Assembly: GCA_905478995.1 (NCBI GenBank)
Contig: CAJQKT010000064.1
Location: 1-51,309, forward strand
Length of the DNA: 51,309 bases
Direction: 5' to 3'
Source: an uncultured Pseudomonadales bacterium
Lineage (GTDB): Bacteria; Pseudomonadota; Gammaproteobacteria; Pseudomonadales; UBA7434
A program made the translations under genes and the position numbers. Each line of letters begins with the position of its first letter. Position 1 is the stretch's first letter. The notes beneath the pieces were generated by a model. That model saw only the letters and a program-made list of their open reading frames with translations. It did no database searches and was not told the DNA's origin. This document shows positions 26,696 through 37,247 of this stretch, piece after piece.

Positions 26696-27388
26696 ATGCA
26701 TGCTCACACGTTAAACGCCTCAACATCAATTGCTTCAAAAGGAAATGGAATTGTGGCTCTCGCCCCACTAACACCTCATATTCAGCACGCCGAAGAACTT
26801 ATCAGTAACAGCCATCGGCGTCGCTATCCCAGCAAAAGTACTATTATTTACGCCGGCGATACCTCGGACACGCTTTATTACATCATTAAAGGCTCAGTCA
26901 CTGTTGCGATTGAAGATGATGAAGGTAAAGAAATGATTGTTGCCTACCTTAATGAGGGCGGCTTTTTCGGTGAAATGGGTTTGTTTGAACAAGAAGACTC
27001 GCGCAGTGCCTGGGTGCGTGCCAAAACGGAATGTGAAGTTGCGGAAATTAGCTTTGCAAAATTTCATGAGTTATCGCAGCAGTACCCCGACCTACTTTAT
27101 TCAGTCGGCAAGCAAATGGCTACACGCCTACGTAAAACCACGCGTAAAGTTGGCGATCTGGCTTTTTTAGATGTGACGGGGCGAGTCGCCGGAACATTGC
27201 TAGAGCTGTGTAAAGAGCCTGATGCCATGACGCACCCCGATGGTATGCAAATCAAAATCACACGACAAGAAATCGGCCGCATCGTTGGATGTTCGCGCGA
27301 AATGGTGGGTCGAGTACTGAAAGACCTGCAAGAGCAGGGCCTGGTTCATGTCAAAGGCAAAACGATGGTAGTGTACGGAACCCGCTAG
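26696..27388 (+). CDS. crp: cAMP receptor protein CRP/Vfr
   Basis: Global cAMP-dependent regulator. I start at ATG 26696. The longer upstream frame would run through the CRP site. The 230-residue product has a cyclic-nucleotide-binding domain (about 25-140, with [13 protein letters not shown] and [10 protein letters not shown] and RSAWVRAKT, the phosphate-binding cassette). The long dimer helix follows, then a helix-turn-helix ([20 protein letters not shown]). The order of features and the recognition helix match CRP/Vfr. It has about 20 more N-terminal residues than E. coli CRP. It is followed by a strong terminator and divergent from an osmC gene, as in E. coli. Confidence 0.96.
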   Translation: MHAHTLNASTSIASKGNGIVALAPLTPHIQHAEELISNSHRRRYPSKSTIIYAGDTSDTLYYIIKGSVTVAIEDDEGKEMIVAYLNEGGFFGEMGLFEQEDSRSAWVRAKTECEVAEISFAKFHELSQQYPDLLYSVGKQMATRLRKTTRKVGDLAFLDVTGRVAGTLLELCKEPDAMTHPDGMQIKITRQEIGRIVGCSREMVGRVLKDLQEQGLVHVKGKTMVVYGTR

Positions 27389-27413
27389 AGCGTTGAAGTA
27401 ATAAGTCAGTAAT

Positions 27414-27447
27414 AAAAAGGCCCAGTTAACACTGGGCCTTTTTTGTT
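27414..27447. terminator. Rho-independent terminator of crp and the SDR gene
   Basis: AAAAGGCCCAGT-TAAC-ACTGGGCCTTTTTT is a 12-bp perfect stem with a 4-nt loop, with T-runs on both strands. It serves crp (plus) and the converging SDR gene (minus). Confidence 0.92.
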
Positions 27448-27454
27448 TTCGCCA

Positions 27455-28273
27455 TCATGCTTTGCGATATTTATTTTTGTTGCGCCGGCCAATGGCGTAC
27501 AATCTATCACGCAAACCACGTCGCAAGCTCGGCATAAGATAACTAAGCGTTGTCAATTTACCACCCAGCCAAGGCATCGAAATTTCAAGCCGCTCACCGC
27601 GCGCAAGGCGCACAATATTAACCGCGACCTCCTCAGCACTACTCATAGGTTGCGAATACACAATATCTTCAACCTCATCAATATGATCCATAATAAAGCC
27701 TGTATCTATTGGTCCAGGCGACACCACGCCAACCGCAATCCCCAATTCACGCACCTCATCAGCAACACCGTAAGTAAAACTACGTAGACCCGCCTTGGTC
27801 GCCGCATACGTTGCCGCGCCCTGCAGCGGCGCCCTGCCAGCCAATGACCCCACATTAACCACTGCACCGGTACCTAGCTGCTGCATACCAGCTAACACTT
27901 TAGCAGTGAGGTAAAGCGGCGCCCGCAAATTCACATCCACCATGGTCGCAATATCTTCAGCGGATCGAACGCGAACATCGCCTCGATGATGGAGGCCAGC
28001 ATTGTTAATAAGAACCTGTACAGGACCAAATCGCTCAACAACACTCGCGAGCATCGCATCGCAGGCTTGCAAATCTGCAACATCAGCACACACAGTCAAC
28101 ACTTCCGTTTGCTGACTCAATTCACCAGCAATTGCACTCAACGCCTCTTCACCTCGAGCAACTAACGCCAGACGCGCACCTAAGCGGGCAAATTCTCTAG
28201 CGCACGCAGCGCCAACGCCAGCCGAAGCCCCAGTAATTAATACGGTGACATTCTTGAATGATTGCGTATTCAT
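27455..28273 (-). CDS. Short-chain dehydrogenase/reductase
   Basis: Classical SDR of 272 residues. The NAD(P) motif TGASAGVGAACA is near residue 14-25, NNAG near 89-92, the catalytic Ser is in NVGSLAGR, and YxxxK is YAATKAG. The basic-residue position after the second strand (VARGEE) favours NADP. The C terminus is basic, ending KNKYRKA, which could contact membrane or nucleic acid. The start has GGAATAA upstream. Substrate unknown. It precedes the thioesterase-type gene on the same strand, so they may act together on a lipid-like substrate, but this is speculation. Confidence 0.88.
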   Translation of the reverse strand: MNTQSFKNVTVLITGASAGVGAACAREFARLGARLALVARGEEALSAIAGELSQQTEVLTVCADVADLQACDAMLASVVERFGPVQVLINNAGLHHRGDVRVRSAEDIATMVDVNLRAPLYLTAKVLAGMQQLGTGAVVNVGSLAGRAPLQGAATYAATKAGLRSFTYGVADEVRELGIAVGVVSPGPIDTGFIMDHIDEVEDIVYSQPMSSAEEVAVNIVRLARGERLEISMPWLGGKLTTLSYLMPSLRRGLRDRLYAIGRRNKNKYRKA

Positions 28274-28333
28274 TTATTCCGTCCAATTTTATTTTTTTCA
28301 CGATTTATGTGAGTCGAACAAGGTTATGCAAAA

Positions 28334-28789
28334 TCAATCCTGTGGAACTTGATATTTTTTAAGCACTGAAATTTCATTATCCGGAATATCAGCACGGCAA
28401 TTGTTAATGAAGTCATATCGCACCATGCGTGCCTCAGCCTCAGCAGCCACGCACGCTAATTGATTACTGTAGATCAAGTGCCGCAAAATGAATTGATTGG
28501 CTTCAATAACAAGCACGCCCGTCGCAACCAGCAGGGTGTCGGGAAAGGTTAGCGGAACTTTAAACTTACAGCTAGTTTCTGCCAACGCAAAACTCTCCTT
28601 GAGCTCGCCGCCATACTCAACACCCAATTGCGAGTAAATTTCATTAAACCACCGCAGCCTCGCACTTTCGGCATAATAAAAATAACGCTTGTTATTAACA
28701 TGTTGCATAGCATCCATATCGCCCCATTCAACATCTTTTTCAAAGATGTTTTTATAATTCAATAGTGCTGTTGGACATTCAGATATCAT
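28334..28789 (-). CDS. Acyl-CoA thioesterase, 4HBT type
   Basis: Hotdog-fold thioesterase of 151 residues. The active-site segment WGDMDAMQHVNNKRYFYYAE contains the conserved Asp of the 4-hydroxybenzoyl-CoA thioesterase class, followed by the usual long helix. AGGTTGTAA provides a ribosome site before ATG 28789. Substrate chain length cannot be told. It lies 60 bp upstream of the SDR gene on the same strand, so co-transcription is possible. Confidence 0.85.
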   Translation of the reverse strand: MISECPTALLNYKNIFEKDVEWGDMDAMQHVNNKRYFYYAESARLRWFNEIYSQLGVEYGGELKESFALAETSCKFKVPLTFPDTLLVATGVLVIEANQFILRHLIYSNQLACVAAEAEARMVRYDFINNCRADIPDNEISVLKKYQVPQD

Positions 28790-28863
28790 TTACAACCTAA
28801 AGATAACCTTACGAAAATTTTCGTATTTATTGATATAAATTATTTGCCTAACTATCTAATCAT

Positions 28864-29661
28864 CTACGAACTAAACAAACGCCGAAGCTCTTGGCCCGGC
28901 TCTTCGGCGCGCATAAAAGCCTCGCCCACCAAAAAGGTATTCACCTCATGCTTGCGCATGGCATTCACATCATCGACTGTATGAATACCGCTTTCAGTCA
29001 CAACAATTCGATCATCCGGGATATGAGCCAGCAAATCGTAAGTGGTTGCCAAGCTGGTGGAAAAGGTATTCAAGTCACGGTTGTTAATGCCCAGCAACGT
29101 ATTATCAAGGCGCAATGCACGCAGCAACTCGCCGTGGTCATGAACCTCAACCAATACATCTAGACCTAACCGTCTTGCACATTGATCCAGTGTTTGCATT
29201 TGCGCATCATCCAGCGCCGCAACGATGAGTAAAATGCAATCAGCACCCATAGCACGAGCTTCATAAACTTGGTATTCATCAATAATAAAATCTTTACGAA
29301 TAACCGGCAGCGAACAGGCAGCTCGAGCTTGCTGAAGATAGGCATTCGCTCCTTGGAAAAAATCAATGTCGGTCAGTACTGAGAGACACGCAGCACCCCC
29401 ACTTTCGTAACTCACGGCAATCTGGGCCGGATCGAAATCCTCACGGATAACACCTTTACTAGGCGATGCTTTTTTCACTTCAGCAATGACTGCTGACTGT
29501 GAGGCAGCGAGCTTCCGTTGGATAGCTGTCACAAAACCACGCGGCTCAGTTTGCAAAGCAATATCATCCATCAAAGCTTCCATGCCACGCTGAGATTTAC
29601 ACGCGGCGACTTCTTGCAGCTTACGATCAAGAATTTTTCTTAAAATAGTTGGTGTTTGCAT
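28864..29661 (-). CDS. trpC: Indole-3-glycerol phosphate synthase
   Basis: Converts CdRP to indole-3-glycerol phosphate in tryptophan synthesis. A (beta/alpha)8 barrel of 265 residues with [11 protein letters not shown] (catalytic Lys), a DIDFFQG loop, and VTESGI near the end. I start at ATG 29661 ([11 protein letters not shown]), which matches family N termini. A GTG overlapping the trpD stop (29673) is an alternative. It is a monofunctional enzyme, unlike the TrpC-TrpF fusion of enteric bacteria, and is last in the trpE-G-D-C order. Confidence 0.95.
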   Translation of the reverse strand: MQTPTILRKILDRKLQEVAACKSQRGMEALMDDIALQTEPRGFVTAIQRKLAASQSAVIAEVKKASPSKGVIREDFDPAQIAVSYESGGAACLSVLTDIDFFQGANAYLQQARAACSLPVIRKDFIIDEYQVYEARAMGADCILLIVAALDDAQMQTLDQCARRLGLDVLVEVHDHGELLRALRLDNTLLGINNRDLNTFSTSLATTYDLLAHIPDDRIVVTESGIHTVDDVNAMRKHEVNTFLVGEAFMRAEEPGQELRRLFSS

Positions 29662-29672
29662 TATATTTTCCA

Positions 29673-30731
29673 CTACTCTCCTGCCGAGGCCATAGCAACA
29701 CTTACACTAGCCAATTCCTTAAGCTTTTCACCTGCACGCCCTGAAGCAATAATATCCTGAGCTATTGCAACGCCTTGTGAAAGATCATCAGCCACACCAG
29801 CGACATAAATTGCCGCTCCTGCGTTAAGCGCGATAATATCGCCCGCCGCATGTGCGCTCGCTGTTTTCTCGCCGGCAGACAAAGCCGCACGGATTAATTT
29901 AAGGCTAGCCTGAGCGTCATCGACAACAAGTTGTTTCAGGTCTCCAACGTTGATACCAACTTCGGTTGGCACCAGATCATATTCGGTAATTTCGCCATCA
30001 CGCAGCTCCGCAACATGAGTAACTCCTGCAATACTTATTTCGTCTAATCCATCAGCAGAGTGAACAACCATAACATGATGACTACCCAAAGACTGAAGCA
30101 CCTCAGCAATAGGTCGCAGCAAATCGAGACTATAAACACCTAAGACCTGATTCTTGACGCCTGCAGGATTTGTCATAGGACCTAACATATTAAATATAGT
30201 GCGAGTGGCCAGCTCCTTGCGCGGACCAATGGCATGCTTCATAGCACTGTGATGCTGAACGGCAAACATAAAGCCCACACCGACTTGCTCAATACAACGT
30301 GCCACCTGCGCGGGGCTCAATGACAAATCAACTCCAGCGGCTTCAAGTAAATCTGCCGAACCGCTAGAACTGCTTACCGAACGGTTGCCGTGCTTAGCCA
30401 CATGGCAACCGGCCACTGCCGCAACCAAAGCGCTGGCGGTAGAAACATTCAACAAACTGGCGCCATCCCCCCCGGTACCGACAATATCCACCATATTATC
30501 GGCAACCACCTGCACAGGCGTAGCTAACTCACGCATCACCCGGGTAGCTGCAGCAATTTCAACGACTGTCTCGCCCTTCATACGCAGCGCCACTAAAAAA
30601 CCAGCAATTTGTGCTGGGGTAGCTGCACCTGTCATGATTTGCTGCATAACCGATTGCATTTCAACACCCGACAAATCTCGACGCTCAATCACTGCATTAA
30701 TAGCTTGCTGTATTGTGATGGTTTGACTCAT
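29673..30731 (-). CDS. trpD: Anthranilate phosphoribosyltransferase
   Basis: Joins anthranilate to PRPP. The 352 residues include the PRPP-binding stretch [17 protein letters not shown], the [18 protein letters not shown] region and the [18 protein letters not shown] segment typical of TrpD. It lies 67 bp after trpG and 12 bp before trpC, consistent with one operon. It is a separate protein, not fused to trpG as in E. coli. Confidence 0.96.
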   Translation of the reverse strand: MSQTITIQQAINAVIERRDLSGVEMQSVMQQIMTGAATPAQIAGFLVALRMKGETVVEIAAATRVMRELATPVQVVADNMVDIVGTGGDGASLLNVSTASALVAAVAGCHVAKHGNRSVSSSSGSADLLEAAGVDLSLSPAQVARCIEQVGVGFMFAVQHHSAMKHAIGPRKELATRTIFNMLGPMTNPAGVKNQVLGVYSLDLLRPIAEVLQSLGSHHVMVVHSADGLDEISIAGVTHVAELRDGEITEYDLVPTEVGINVGDLKQLVVDDAQASLKLIRAALSAGEKTASAHAAGDIIALNAGAAIYVAGVADDLSQGVAIAQDIIASGRAGEKLKELASVSVAMASAGE

Positions 30732-30798
30732 TTAAAAATAAACCTCTCTTGAATTGTTCTCTGCAGGGCATCGCCGCATTACAAAAAACACACGTGGA

Positions 30799-31380
30799 TC
30801 AACAACCTTTTAAAAAATTATCAAGCAACTCATGGCCGTAATTCGTTAGAATCGATTCGGGATGAAACTGCACACCTTCGACTGCCAACTCTTTATGCCG
30901 CAAGCCCATAATTTCATCAAACGAACCATCCTCATGCTGCGTCCACGCGGTAATTTCAAAACACTCGGGCAACGACTCTCTTTCTACCACTAAGGAATGA
31001 TAACGGGTGGCTGAAAAAGGAGATTCAATACCAGAAAAAACGCCCGTTCCATTGTGGTAAACCAAGGATGTTTTACCATGCATAACTTCGCGCGCACGGA
31101 CAACTTTACCGCCAAAGGCCTGGCCAATACTTTGGTGGCCAAGGCAAATACCTAACAATGGAATCACGCCGGAAAACTTCTCAATAACTTCAAGTGATAT
31201 GCCAGCCTCATTAGGTGTGCAAGGTCCAGGCGAAATAACAATGTGCTTGGGCGCTAGGACCGCAACATCATCACACCGAATTTCATCATTACGTAACACT
31301 TGAACTTCAGCACCCAATTCACCCAAATATTGCACCACGTTATAGGTAAAGGAATCATAATTATCGATCATCAATAGCAT
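30799..31380 (-). CDS. trpG: Anthranilate synthase glutamine amidotransferase component
   Basis: Supplies ammonia to TrpE. A class I glutamine amidotransferase of 193 residues. The nucleophile Cys is in [10 protein letters not shown], the catalytic His and Glu are in QFHPES near the C terminus, and [10 protein letters not shown] opens the chain. In this family one TrpG/PabA protein can serve both tryptophan and folate synthesis. A good ribosome site (GGGAGG) precedes ATG. It follows trpE by 14 bp. Confidence 0.95.
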   Translation of the reverse strand: MLLMIDNYDSFTYNVVQYLGELGAEVQVLRNDEIRCDDVAVLAPKHIVISPGPCTPNEAGISLEVIEKFSGVIPLLGICLGHQSIGQAFGGKVVRAREVMHGKTSLVYHNGTGVFSGIESPFSATRYHSLVVERESLPECFEITAWTQHEDGSFDEIMGLRHKELAVEGVQFHPESILTNYGHELLDNFLKGC

Positions 31381-31394
31381 GTCAGAGCACCTCC

Positions 31395-32930
31395 CTAACC
31401 TATATTCTTGTTTACGTTAACTTGCTGACTAGCAATCGCTGCAGCCCTAAACATTGCGCGTGCTTTATTCATGGTTTCCTCCCACTCAAGCTCCGGAACC
31501 GAGTCAGCAACAACACCACCGCCTGCTTGTACATAAAGCGTCTCGTCCTTTATCACCGCGGTACGAATTGCAATAGCGGTATCCATATTGCCCTGCCAGC
31601 TTAAATAACCAACAGCACCCCCGTAAATACCGCGCTTAACTGGCTCTACTTCATCAATAATTTCCATAGCTCTAATTTTAGGTGCACCACTTAATGTACC
31701 CGCCGGCAACGTTGCGCGCAAAACATCGATAGAACTTAATCCGCTACGCAGCTTTCCTATAACGTTAGAAACAATATGCATTACATGAGAGTAGCGCTCT
31801 ACAACCATTTTATCAGTCAACACCACTGAGCCAATTTCAGCCACTCGACCTGCATCATTTCGACCTAAATCAATCAGCATGAGGTGTTCGGCAATTTCTT
31901 TGGGGTCTGCCAGCAAGTCACGCTCAAGCGCCAAATCCTCGGCTTCGGAACTGCCACGCCTACGCGTACCGGCAATTGGCCTCACCGTCACTTCACCGCC
32001 CTCTACTCGCGCCAATATCTCTGGCGAGGATCCCACTATATGAAAGTCGCCCAAATCTAAAAAATACATATAAGGCGAGGGATTAAGACTGCGTAACGCA
32101 CGGTATAAATTAATCGGGGGAGCGGAAAAAGGCGCACTCATTCGCTGCGAAGGCACCACCTGCATAACGTCGCCAGCTAGTGTGTAATCTTTAATTTTTT
32201 CAACCACCACATGGTAGTCAGCCTGTGTAAAACCCGATGAAAAATCACTCTCTTGCAATGCACCCGCAGCCACGCCATCGTTAGCAGTCGTTGCCAGCTG
32301 GTCCAATATAGGATGAGCATGCTGTAATTCCTGCGCAATAGCTATTAAGCGTTGCTGGCCCTGCGCGTAACGTTGCTGCAATTCAGCTTCGGACTGCGCC
32401 ACATCAACGTCAATATGAGTAACAATATGGATTTTGCTGGCTAAATTATCAAACACCAACACATCATCAGTCAGCATTAATAAAATGTCGGGTGTGTTTA
32501 ACTCATCAGGCGGAGTGGACATTTTGAGTCGAGGCTCAACATAGCGCACTGTGTCGTAGGCAAAATAGCCGACAAAGCCTCCAAAAAAAGCCGGCAAATC
32601 TGGCAAATCTGGTACAGAGTAACGCTGCTGAAACTGCTCTACAAAATCCAGAGGGTCGGCCATTTTCGTGTGCTCTAACTCACGACCAGCCGATTCGACA
32701 GATATCTCCTCACCAAAGACCTTGAGCACAACCTTGCAGGGCAGCCCAATAATCGAGTAACGGCCCCATTTTTCGCCACCCTGAACCGACTCAAACAAAA
32801 ATGAATAAGGCCCAGTAGCGAGTTTAGCGTAAGCGCTAACTGGCGTATCTAAGTCAGCCATCACTACTTGCGTAAGCGGAATGCGGTTATAGCCTTCTTG
32901 CGCCAACGCATAAAATTGTTGAAATTGCAT
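31395..32930 (-). CDS. trpE: Anthranilate synthase component I
   Basis: Makes anthranilate from chorismate. The 511 residues have the N-terminal tryptophan-binding element ([16 protein letters not shown], like the LLES feedback motif) and the chorismate-binding domain with [29 protein letters not shown] and [13 protein letters not shown]. First of the trpE-G-D-C set on the minus strand. I found no Trp-codon-rich leader with attenuator in the long region upstream. The gph gene that usually separates rpe from trpE is missing. Confidence 0.96.
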   Translation of the reverse strand: MQFQQFYALAQEGYNRIPLTQVVMADLDTPVSAYAKLATGPYSFLFESVQGGEKWGRYSIIGLPCKVVLKVFGEEISVESAGRELEHTKMADPLDFVEQFQQRYSVPDLPDLPAFFGGFVGYFAYDTVRYVEPRLKMSTPPDELNTPDILLMLTDDVLVFDNLASKIHIVTHIDVDVAQSEAELQQRYAQGQQRLIAIAQELQHAHPILDQLATTANDGVAAGALQESDFSSGFTQADYHVVVEKIKDYTLAGDVMQVVPSQRMSAPFSAPPINLYRALRSLNPSPYMYFLDLGDFHIVGSSPEILARVEGGEVTVRPIAGTRRRGSSEAEDLALERDLLADPKEIAEHLMLIDLGRNDAGRVAEIGSVVLTDKMVVERYSHVMHIVSNVIGKLRSGLSSIDVLRATLPAGTLSGAPKIRAMEIIDEVEPVKRGIYGGAVGYLSWQGNMDTAIAIRTAVIKDETLYVQAGGGVVADSVPELEWEETMNKARAMFRAAAIASQQVNVNKNIG

Positions 32931-33573
32931 AGTACTTCCGAAGAATATCGATGAAACGGTCGGGGCTTAGCATAGACAGTGTTTCAGCCACGCACACAGC
33001 CCAGCGGCAAGCTAACTGCGGATTGGCCATCGCCAGCTGCCGACCTGCCACACGCAGTGCACACTGATAAGCGCATGGCATTTGTTACCCAATTTTTGTT
33101 TACAAGCCATTGCTCTCTAGCCAGGGAGGTTGAATTTACCGTTTGAGACAGCGCTCATTAACGAGCGAGTAGTCTATTGTAGCCCAGCACAGCCAGCAGA
33201 CAAAGCGCTGCCCTGAGCGATCGCCTGAAGACCTGCAAGCGCTTATCAGATCATAGAATGAAGGAGTGAAAGGTTTTAGCAGCATGTCGCTGAATCTGTT
33301 ATTAACAGCTAAATTCCAAGAATAAGGCTGATGCGCCAAAGATAAAGACGCAAGTTTCAAGTCATGCGAGAACAAAAAACCCACCCCAAATGACATTTTT
33401 GCTTGAAAAACAGACAAGTCTCGTGTAGTTTACTTATCAACTACGAGTAGTTCGGTGAATTACACAGCCTAGTGTTGTCTAATTGTATGTCCTGGAGGAG
33501 CCGCAACTAAGATCGTAGCCAGGCTCTCCCCCGAGCCGCTCCTTTATCTCCCTAACACTGCCTTCAACGCTTA
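32931..33573. other. 643-bp gap between rpe and trpE, gph absent
   Basis: The phosphoglycolate phosphatase gene gph usually sits here in pseudomonad-like genomes. No HAD-phosphatase motif (DxDGT) is recognisable in any frame. The longest frame, 33136-33417 minus, looks random in amino acids. Two small hairpins are present: one at 33420-33447 and GGCTC-TCCCCC-GAGCC around 33522-33537. The trp promoter must lie here or run through from rpe. Confidence 0.5.
33420..33447. repeat. Inverted repeat in the rpe-trpE gap
   Basis: CTCGTGTAGTT and AACTACGAG pair over an 8-nt loop (with a two-base bulge). It could be a transcript processing or pausing structure. There is no adjacent T-run on either strand. 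Confidence 0.4.
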
Positions 33574-34242
33574 TTAAGCCTTACCCAACTCTAATCGCAT
33601 TTGCGCAATGGCGCTGGCGTAATCGTCACTATTAAAAATGGCTGAGCCTGCCACGAAAGTGTCAGCTCCAGCCGCCGCAATTGCAGCAATATTGTTGATC
33701 CCAACACCCCCATCAACCTCAAGACGTATTTCGCGATCAACCGAATCGATAAGCTCACGCGCTTCAGCCAGCTTGGATAAGGTAGACGGAATGAATGATT
33801 GACCACCAAAACCTGGATTGACCGACATCAATAGCAGCATATCGATTTTATCCATCACGTAGCTCGCCGCATCAAGCGTGGTGGCTGGATTAAATACGAG
33901 GCCCGCTTTACAGCCTGCATCACGAATTAATTGCAGCGATCGGTCCACATGCTGACTGGCCTCAGGGTGAAAAGTAATATAAGTTGCACCCGCATCAGCA
34001 AAATCACCGATAATGCGGTCGACCGGACTCACCATAAGGTGCACATCAATGGGGGCAGTCACGCCATATTGTCGCAATGCCTTGCAAACCATTGGGCCAA
34101 TTGTCAGATTGGGGACATAGTGATTGTCCATAACATCAAAATGAATAATATCTGCTCCAGCAGCGAGCACATCGTCCACTTCCTGCCCTAAACGTGCAAA
34201 ATCGGCTGACAATATCGATGGGGCAATTTTATAATCAAGCAT
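33574..34242 (-). CDS. rpe: Ribulose-phosphate 3-epimerase
   Basis: Pentose phosphate pathway epimerase. ATG 34242 ([15 protein letters not shown]) fits the family start and gives 222 residues. Signatures [22 protein letters not shown], and LEVDGGV with the later GSAIF are all present, giving the metal and phosphate ligands. It is divergent from the DUF3530-like gene. In relatives it heads rpe-gph-trpE, but gph is missing here. Confidence 0.95.
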   Translation of the reverse strand: MLDYKIAPSILSADFARLGQEVDDVLAAGADIIHFDVMDNHYVPNLTIGPMVCKALRQYGVTAPIDVHLMVSPVDRIIGDFADAGATYITFHPEASQHVDRSLQLIRDAGCKAGLVFNPATTLDAASYVMDKIDMLLLMSVNPGFGGQSFIPSTLSKLAEARELIDSVDREIRLEVDGGVGINNIAAIAAAGADTFVAGSAIFNSDDYASAIAQMRLELGKA

Positions 34243-34305
34243 AAGTAGGCAACCTAATAAAGTTTTTGGATAACGCTGTTCAATAGACTTCGGCAAATCA
34301 TCCTA

Positions 34306-35517
34306 ATGATATATCTAACTCAACCTCTAGAGCATCGCTCATTTATGTGCCTTACAACCCAAACACCAGCCGCACCACATTCACCCCAACAGCAACAGGA
34401 GTGGGCGCGCCCTTGGGTTCAGCGTTATAACCTCACCTATAGCCATACTCACCTGCAATTTTACGCACAAATCGCGCTCCTCTACAGGCGATTAATTCAC
34501 GCCATCAAACCATTTTCGCCCACCTTTCATAGCGCTAGTTTATTGCTCCTGACACTGCTTACTGCCGCAAATTGTTACAGCCAACCCGATGAAGGCGAGG
34601 CACAAACATCCGCCGATGATAGCGTCGCCAACGATACCCGTGTGATTCAAAGAACTGTGCCCGCGCCAGAACAAGAGTGGATGCAGGCCTACATGGGCGA
34701 TGAAAACAGCAACAACGCCTCCAACAACATAATTAGCAACAAAGACGCCGGCGCTATGTGGCTGGGAGAGGGCAACGAAGCTTTTATTGGGCTATTTAAT
34801 CCTGCTGCAACGCCCTATCAAATGAGTGTGCTGCTGCTCAGCAGCAAGCCGTCGAAGTTAACGCAAACCAACATCTTTCGCCAACTCTATCTCGACCTAC
34901 CTTTATACGGCTGGTCAACGCTTAACATATTGCTGCCAGCCACGCTCTTAACGCCGGAGTTACCCGAGCGAGTGATTGGGCCAGGTGGTTTAATGCCCAC
35001 AAGCGCAAACAATGAAGCGGAAACGCCCGATAAGGCATCCGAATCGACGGCTGCAGCGCCGCCCAGCGAAGGTGACGCAGCAACCACCAATATAGCGCCA
35101 CCTAGCGCAACTGATATAGCCGCACAGCGCATTCAAGCCGGTAACCAATGGTTACTAGATAAAGGGGCTGGCTCACTTACGATTATTGCTGACGAAAACA
35201 CTCTGCAGTGGGCCATTGACGCGAGCATTGCCAATACCGCTACAACAAGTGGCCTGGTTCTTTGGAAATTGGCTCTGGATGAACTCAATGCCGGAGCCTT
35301 AACTGCTCTGCGGGAAAGTCGCGTCTCTATTCTCGATGTAATAAGTGAGCAATCTAAACCGCGCGAATTGCTCGAGCGCAAACAAACTTTTGCACGCGCA
35401 GGCTTCACCAACGACTACCGGTATATTATTGTGCCCGCAGGCGATGTAGACATTACCTATACTCATACCAGCAAAAGAATTCGACACTGGCTCAATACAG
35501 AGTTTAAAAAATTCTAG
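34306..35517 (+). CDS. DUF3530-like alpha/beta-hydrolase-type exported protein
   Basis: Probable exported or membrane-anchored protein of 403 residues. An unusually long N-terminal part (about 75 residues, Gln/His-rich) precedes a hydrophobic segment (SASLLLLTLLTAANC, about 77-91). This could be a signal-anchor or, if a later start is used, a signal peptide with a lipobox-like TAANC. The rest includes LYLDLPLYGWSTLNILLP and a QWLLDKGAGSLTII segment, as seen in DUF3530 proteins of pseudomonads, which are related to alpha/beta hydrolases. An Ala/Pro/Glu/Ser-rich insertion (about 230-270) interrupts the domain. The classical hydrolase GxSxG is not apparent. Function unknown. Confidence 0.75.
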   Translation: MIYLTQPLEHRSFMCLTTQTPAAPHSPQQQQEWARPWVQRYNLTYSHTHLQFYAQIALLYRRLIHAIKPFSPTFHSASLLLLTLLTAANCYSQPDEGEAQTSADDSVANDTRVIQRTVPAPEQEWMQAYMGDENSNNASNNIISNKDAGAMWLGEGNEAFIGLFNPAATPYQMSVLLLSSKPSKLTQTNIFRQLYLDLPLYGWSTLNILLPATLLTPELPERVIGPGGLMPTSANNEAETPDKASESTAAAPPSEGDAATTNIAPPSATDIAAQRIQAGNQWLLDKGAGSLTIIADENTLQWAIDASIANTATTSGLVLWKLALDELNAGALTALRESRVSILDVISEQSKPRELLERKQTFARAGFTNDYRYIIVPAGDVDITYTHTSKRIRHWLNTEFKKF

Positions 35518-36246
35518 TTAGCCAAGGCGGCTATTCAACAATTCAAATCGCTCAATAGTGCCGACATCTTCCCAGTCACCGGCATAGTACTCACCAATCA
35601 CACGACCGGCCTCAATGGCTTTTTGCAGCAAGGGCAGCAGCGGCAAGCGACCCGGCTCTAAGCCTGCAAACAAATGCTTAGACAAAACAGATAACCCAGA
35701 AAATGTCAGCAACTCGCCCGGCGCTTGCAGGGCAACTTGCCCGTGGCTGGTGCTTGAATGCGGCAAATAAAAGTCACCGTGCGATTTAAAGTCCGGCGTA
35801 TCGATCATCACTAAATGTGCCAGATTATCACCTAGCTCTTTATTTACGAGCGCCTTTAAATGATAGTCAGTCCACACATCGGTATTCACCACAATAAAAT
35901 CATCGCAATCTGAGCATAGCAATGGCAGCGCTTGAAGAATCCCCCCCGCTGTTTCCAAAGCACCACCGGCCTCAGAAGAGTAATGGATCGATAAGCCATA
36001 GCGCGACCCATCACCCAGCGCAGCAATAATTTGCTCACCTAGGTGCGCATAATTAATAACAACCTCTTCAACACCGGCCTCAACCAAACTAGACAAATGA
36101 TGCTCGATAAGCGCTTTTCCAGCCACTTTAACTAACGGTTTTGGTATATGGTCAGTGAGTGGTCGCATACGCTCGCCACGCCCTGCGGCCAACAAAATAG
36201 CCTTGCGTATTTTTTTAAACGAAGGGCCCTTCATCACTTGGGACAT
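35518..36246 (-). CDS. murU: N-acetylmuramate-1-phosphate uridylyltransferase MurU
   Basis: Forms UDP-MurNAc in the peptidoglycan recycling route that bypasses de novo synthesis and gives fosfomycin tolerance in pseudomonads. A nucleotidyltransferase fold begins AILLAAGRGERMRPLTDHIPKP, with VVNTDVWTD and a C-terminal YYAGDWEDVGTIERF. Start used: ATG 36246, overlapping the end of amgK. GTG 36258 and ATG 36234 are alternatives. The pair amgK-murU overlaps, so coupling is likely. It sits next to lptD, as in Pseudomonas. Confidence 0.92.
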   Translation of the reverse strand: MSQVMKGPSFKKIRKAILLAAGRGERMRPLTDHIPKPLVKVAGKALIEHHLSSLVEAGVEEVVINYAHLGEQIIAALGDGSRYGLSIHYSSEAGGALETAGGILQALPLLCSDCDDFIVVNTDVWTDYHLKALVNKELGDNLAHLVMIDTPDFKSHGDFYLPHSSTSHGQVALQAPGELLTFSGLSVLSKHLFAGLEPGRLPLLPLLQKAIEAGRVIGEYYAGDWEDVGTIERFELLNSRLG

Positions 36247-37247
36247 AGCTCCAACCACTTTATCACTTGGGCTCTCTGCGGCTGCAGTTCAGCATAGCGT
36301 GACATTACATCTCGCACGTAGCCTGAAAACTGCGGCAGCAGCTCTAGGTAGCCTGACTTTTCATCACGATAATACAACCTTGAAAAAATCCCAATAATCT
36401 TTAAATTACGCTGCAAACCCATCAAATCGCAATAACGCAGCCATTGCTCAGACTGCAACTGAGGCGCCAAGCTAGGCCGAGCCTGCTCGACCCATTGCTC
36501 AATCTCTTCACGCGACCAACTCACATAACGATCCCACAACCACGAAGCCAAATCATAACTGGCCGGGCCGAGCACGGCGTCTTGAAAATCAATGATGCCT
36601 AGCTCGCCGTTATTGAGCACTTGCAAATTACAGCTATGAAAATCGCGGTGCACAAAGCATTGCGGCTGACTACTCGCCACCTCAACAAGTAGATCACAAA
36701 GGCTATCCCACAGCACCCGCTCATCAACCGCTAAAGTATGTCGGCAATGCCGCTGAAGAAACCAATCGGTAAACAGGTCCAACTCGCTACGCAGGCTAGC
36801 CCCATCCAACACAGGCAAGCCCTGAGTGCCCACGCGCGACATACCTTCCAACAGCGGCAAGATTTGTTCAAATAAAGATTGCCCCGGGGTATTCGATAAA
36901 TGCTGCTTCAGCATGCAGTCACCAAAATCCTCAATTAACAAAAAGCCAGCCTCGAGGTCTTGGGCATAAATGCTGGGAACACGGAGATTCGCGGCCCGTA
37001 TTTTATGGGCAACCGCAACAAAAGTAGCGGCGTCCTCATGCTCAGGCGGAGCGTCCATGACAATATAACTGTGTTTGTCGGCGGTTAGCCGGAAGTAACG
37101 TCGAAAACTCGCATCGCCCGCTATCATGACCCAGCTTGATGCAATATCGGCCAGCGCAACTTGGCGCTCGAGTATGGCCACCTGCGCGACAGCCCACTCC
37201 TTCAGCAATGGCATTCTATTTTTATAAGACAGTGTTTTGCTCTCCAC
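36234..37247 (-). CDS. amgK: Anomeric MurNAc/GlcNAc kinase AmgK
   Basis: Phosphorylates N-acetylmuramate at C1 for recycling. An aminoglycoside-phosphotransferase-like fold. The catalytic loop VHRDFHSCNL has the Asp, followed by IDFQDAVLGPASYDLASW with the metal-binding Asp. The 337 residues match the family. The start is GTG 37247 with a G-rich stretch upstream. ATG 37214 is a shorter alternative. It overlaps murU by 13 bp (by my start), which suggests translational coupling. Confidence 0.92.
   Translation of the reverse strand: MESKTLSYKNRMPLLKEWAVAQVAILERQVALADIASSWVMIAGDASFRRYFRLTADKHSYIVMDAPPEHEDAATFVAVAHKIRAANLRVPSIYAQDLEAGFLLIEDFGDCMLKQHLSNTPGQSLFEQILPLLEGMSRVGTQGLPVLDGASLRSELDLFTDWFLQRHCRHTLAVDERVLWDSLCDLLVEVASSQPQCFVHRDFHSCNLQVLNNGELGIIDFQDAVLGPASYDLASWLWDRYVSWSREEIEQWVEQARPSLAPQLQSEQWLRYCDLMGLQRNLKIIGIFSRLYYRDEKSGYLELLPQFSGYVRDVMSRYAELQPQRAQVIKWLELCPK

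Noticed and set aside
33136-33417. 93-codon minus-strand frame in the rpe-trpE gap as a real gene
   Set aside because: Amino acid use looks random, and there is no ribosome site or recognisable motif.
32931-33573. trp leader peptide and attenuator upstream of trpE
   Set aside because: One frame contains Cys-Trp-Leu-Cys-Trp, but it is 93 codons long and no terminator with T-run lies between it and trpE.
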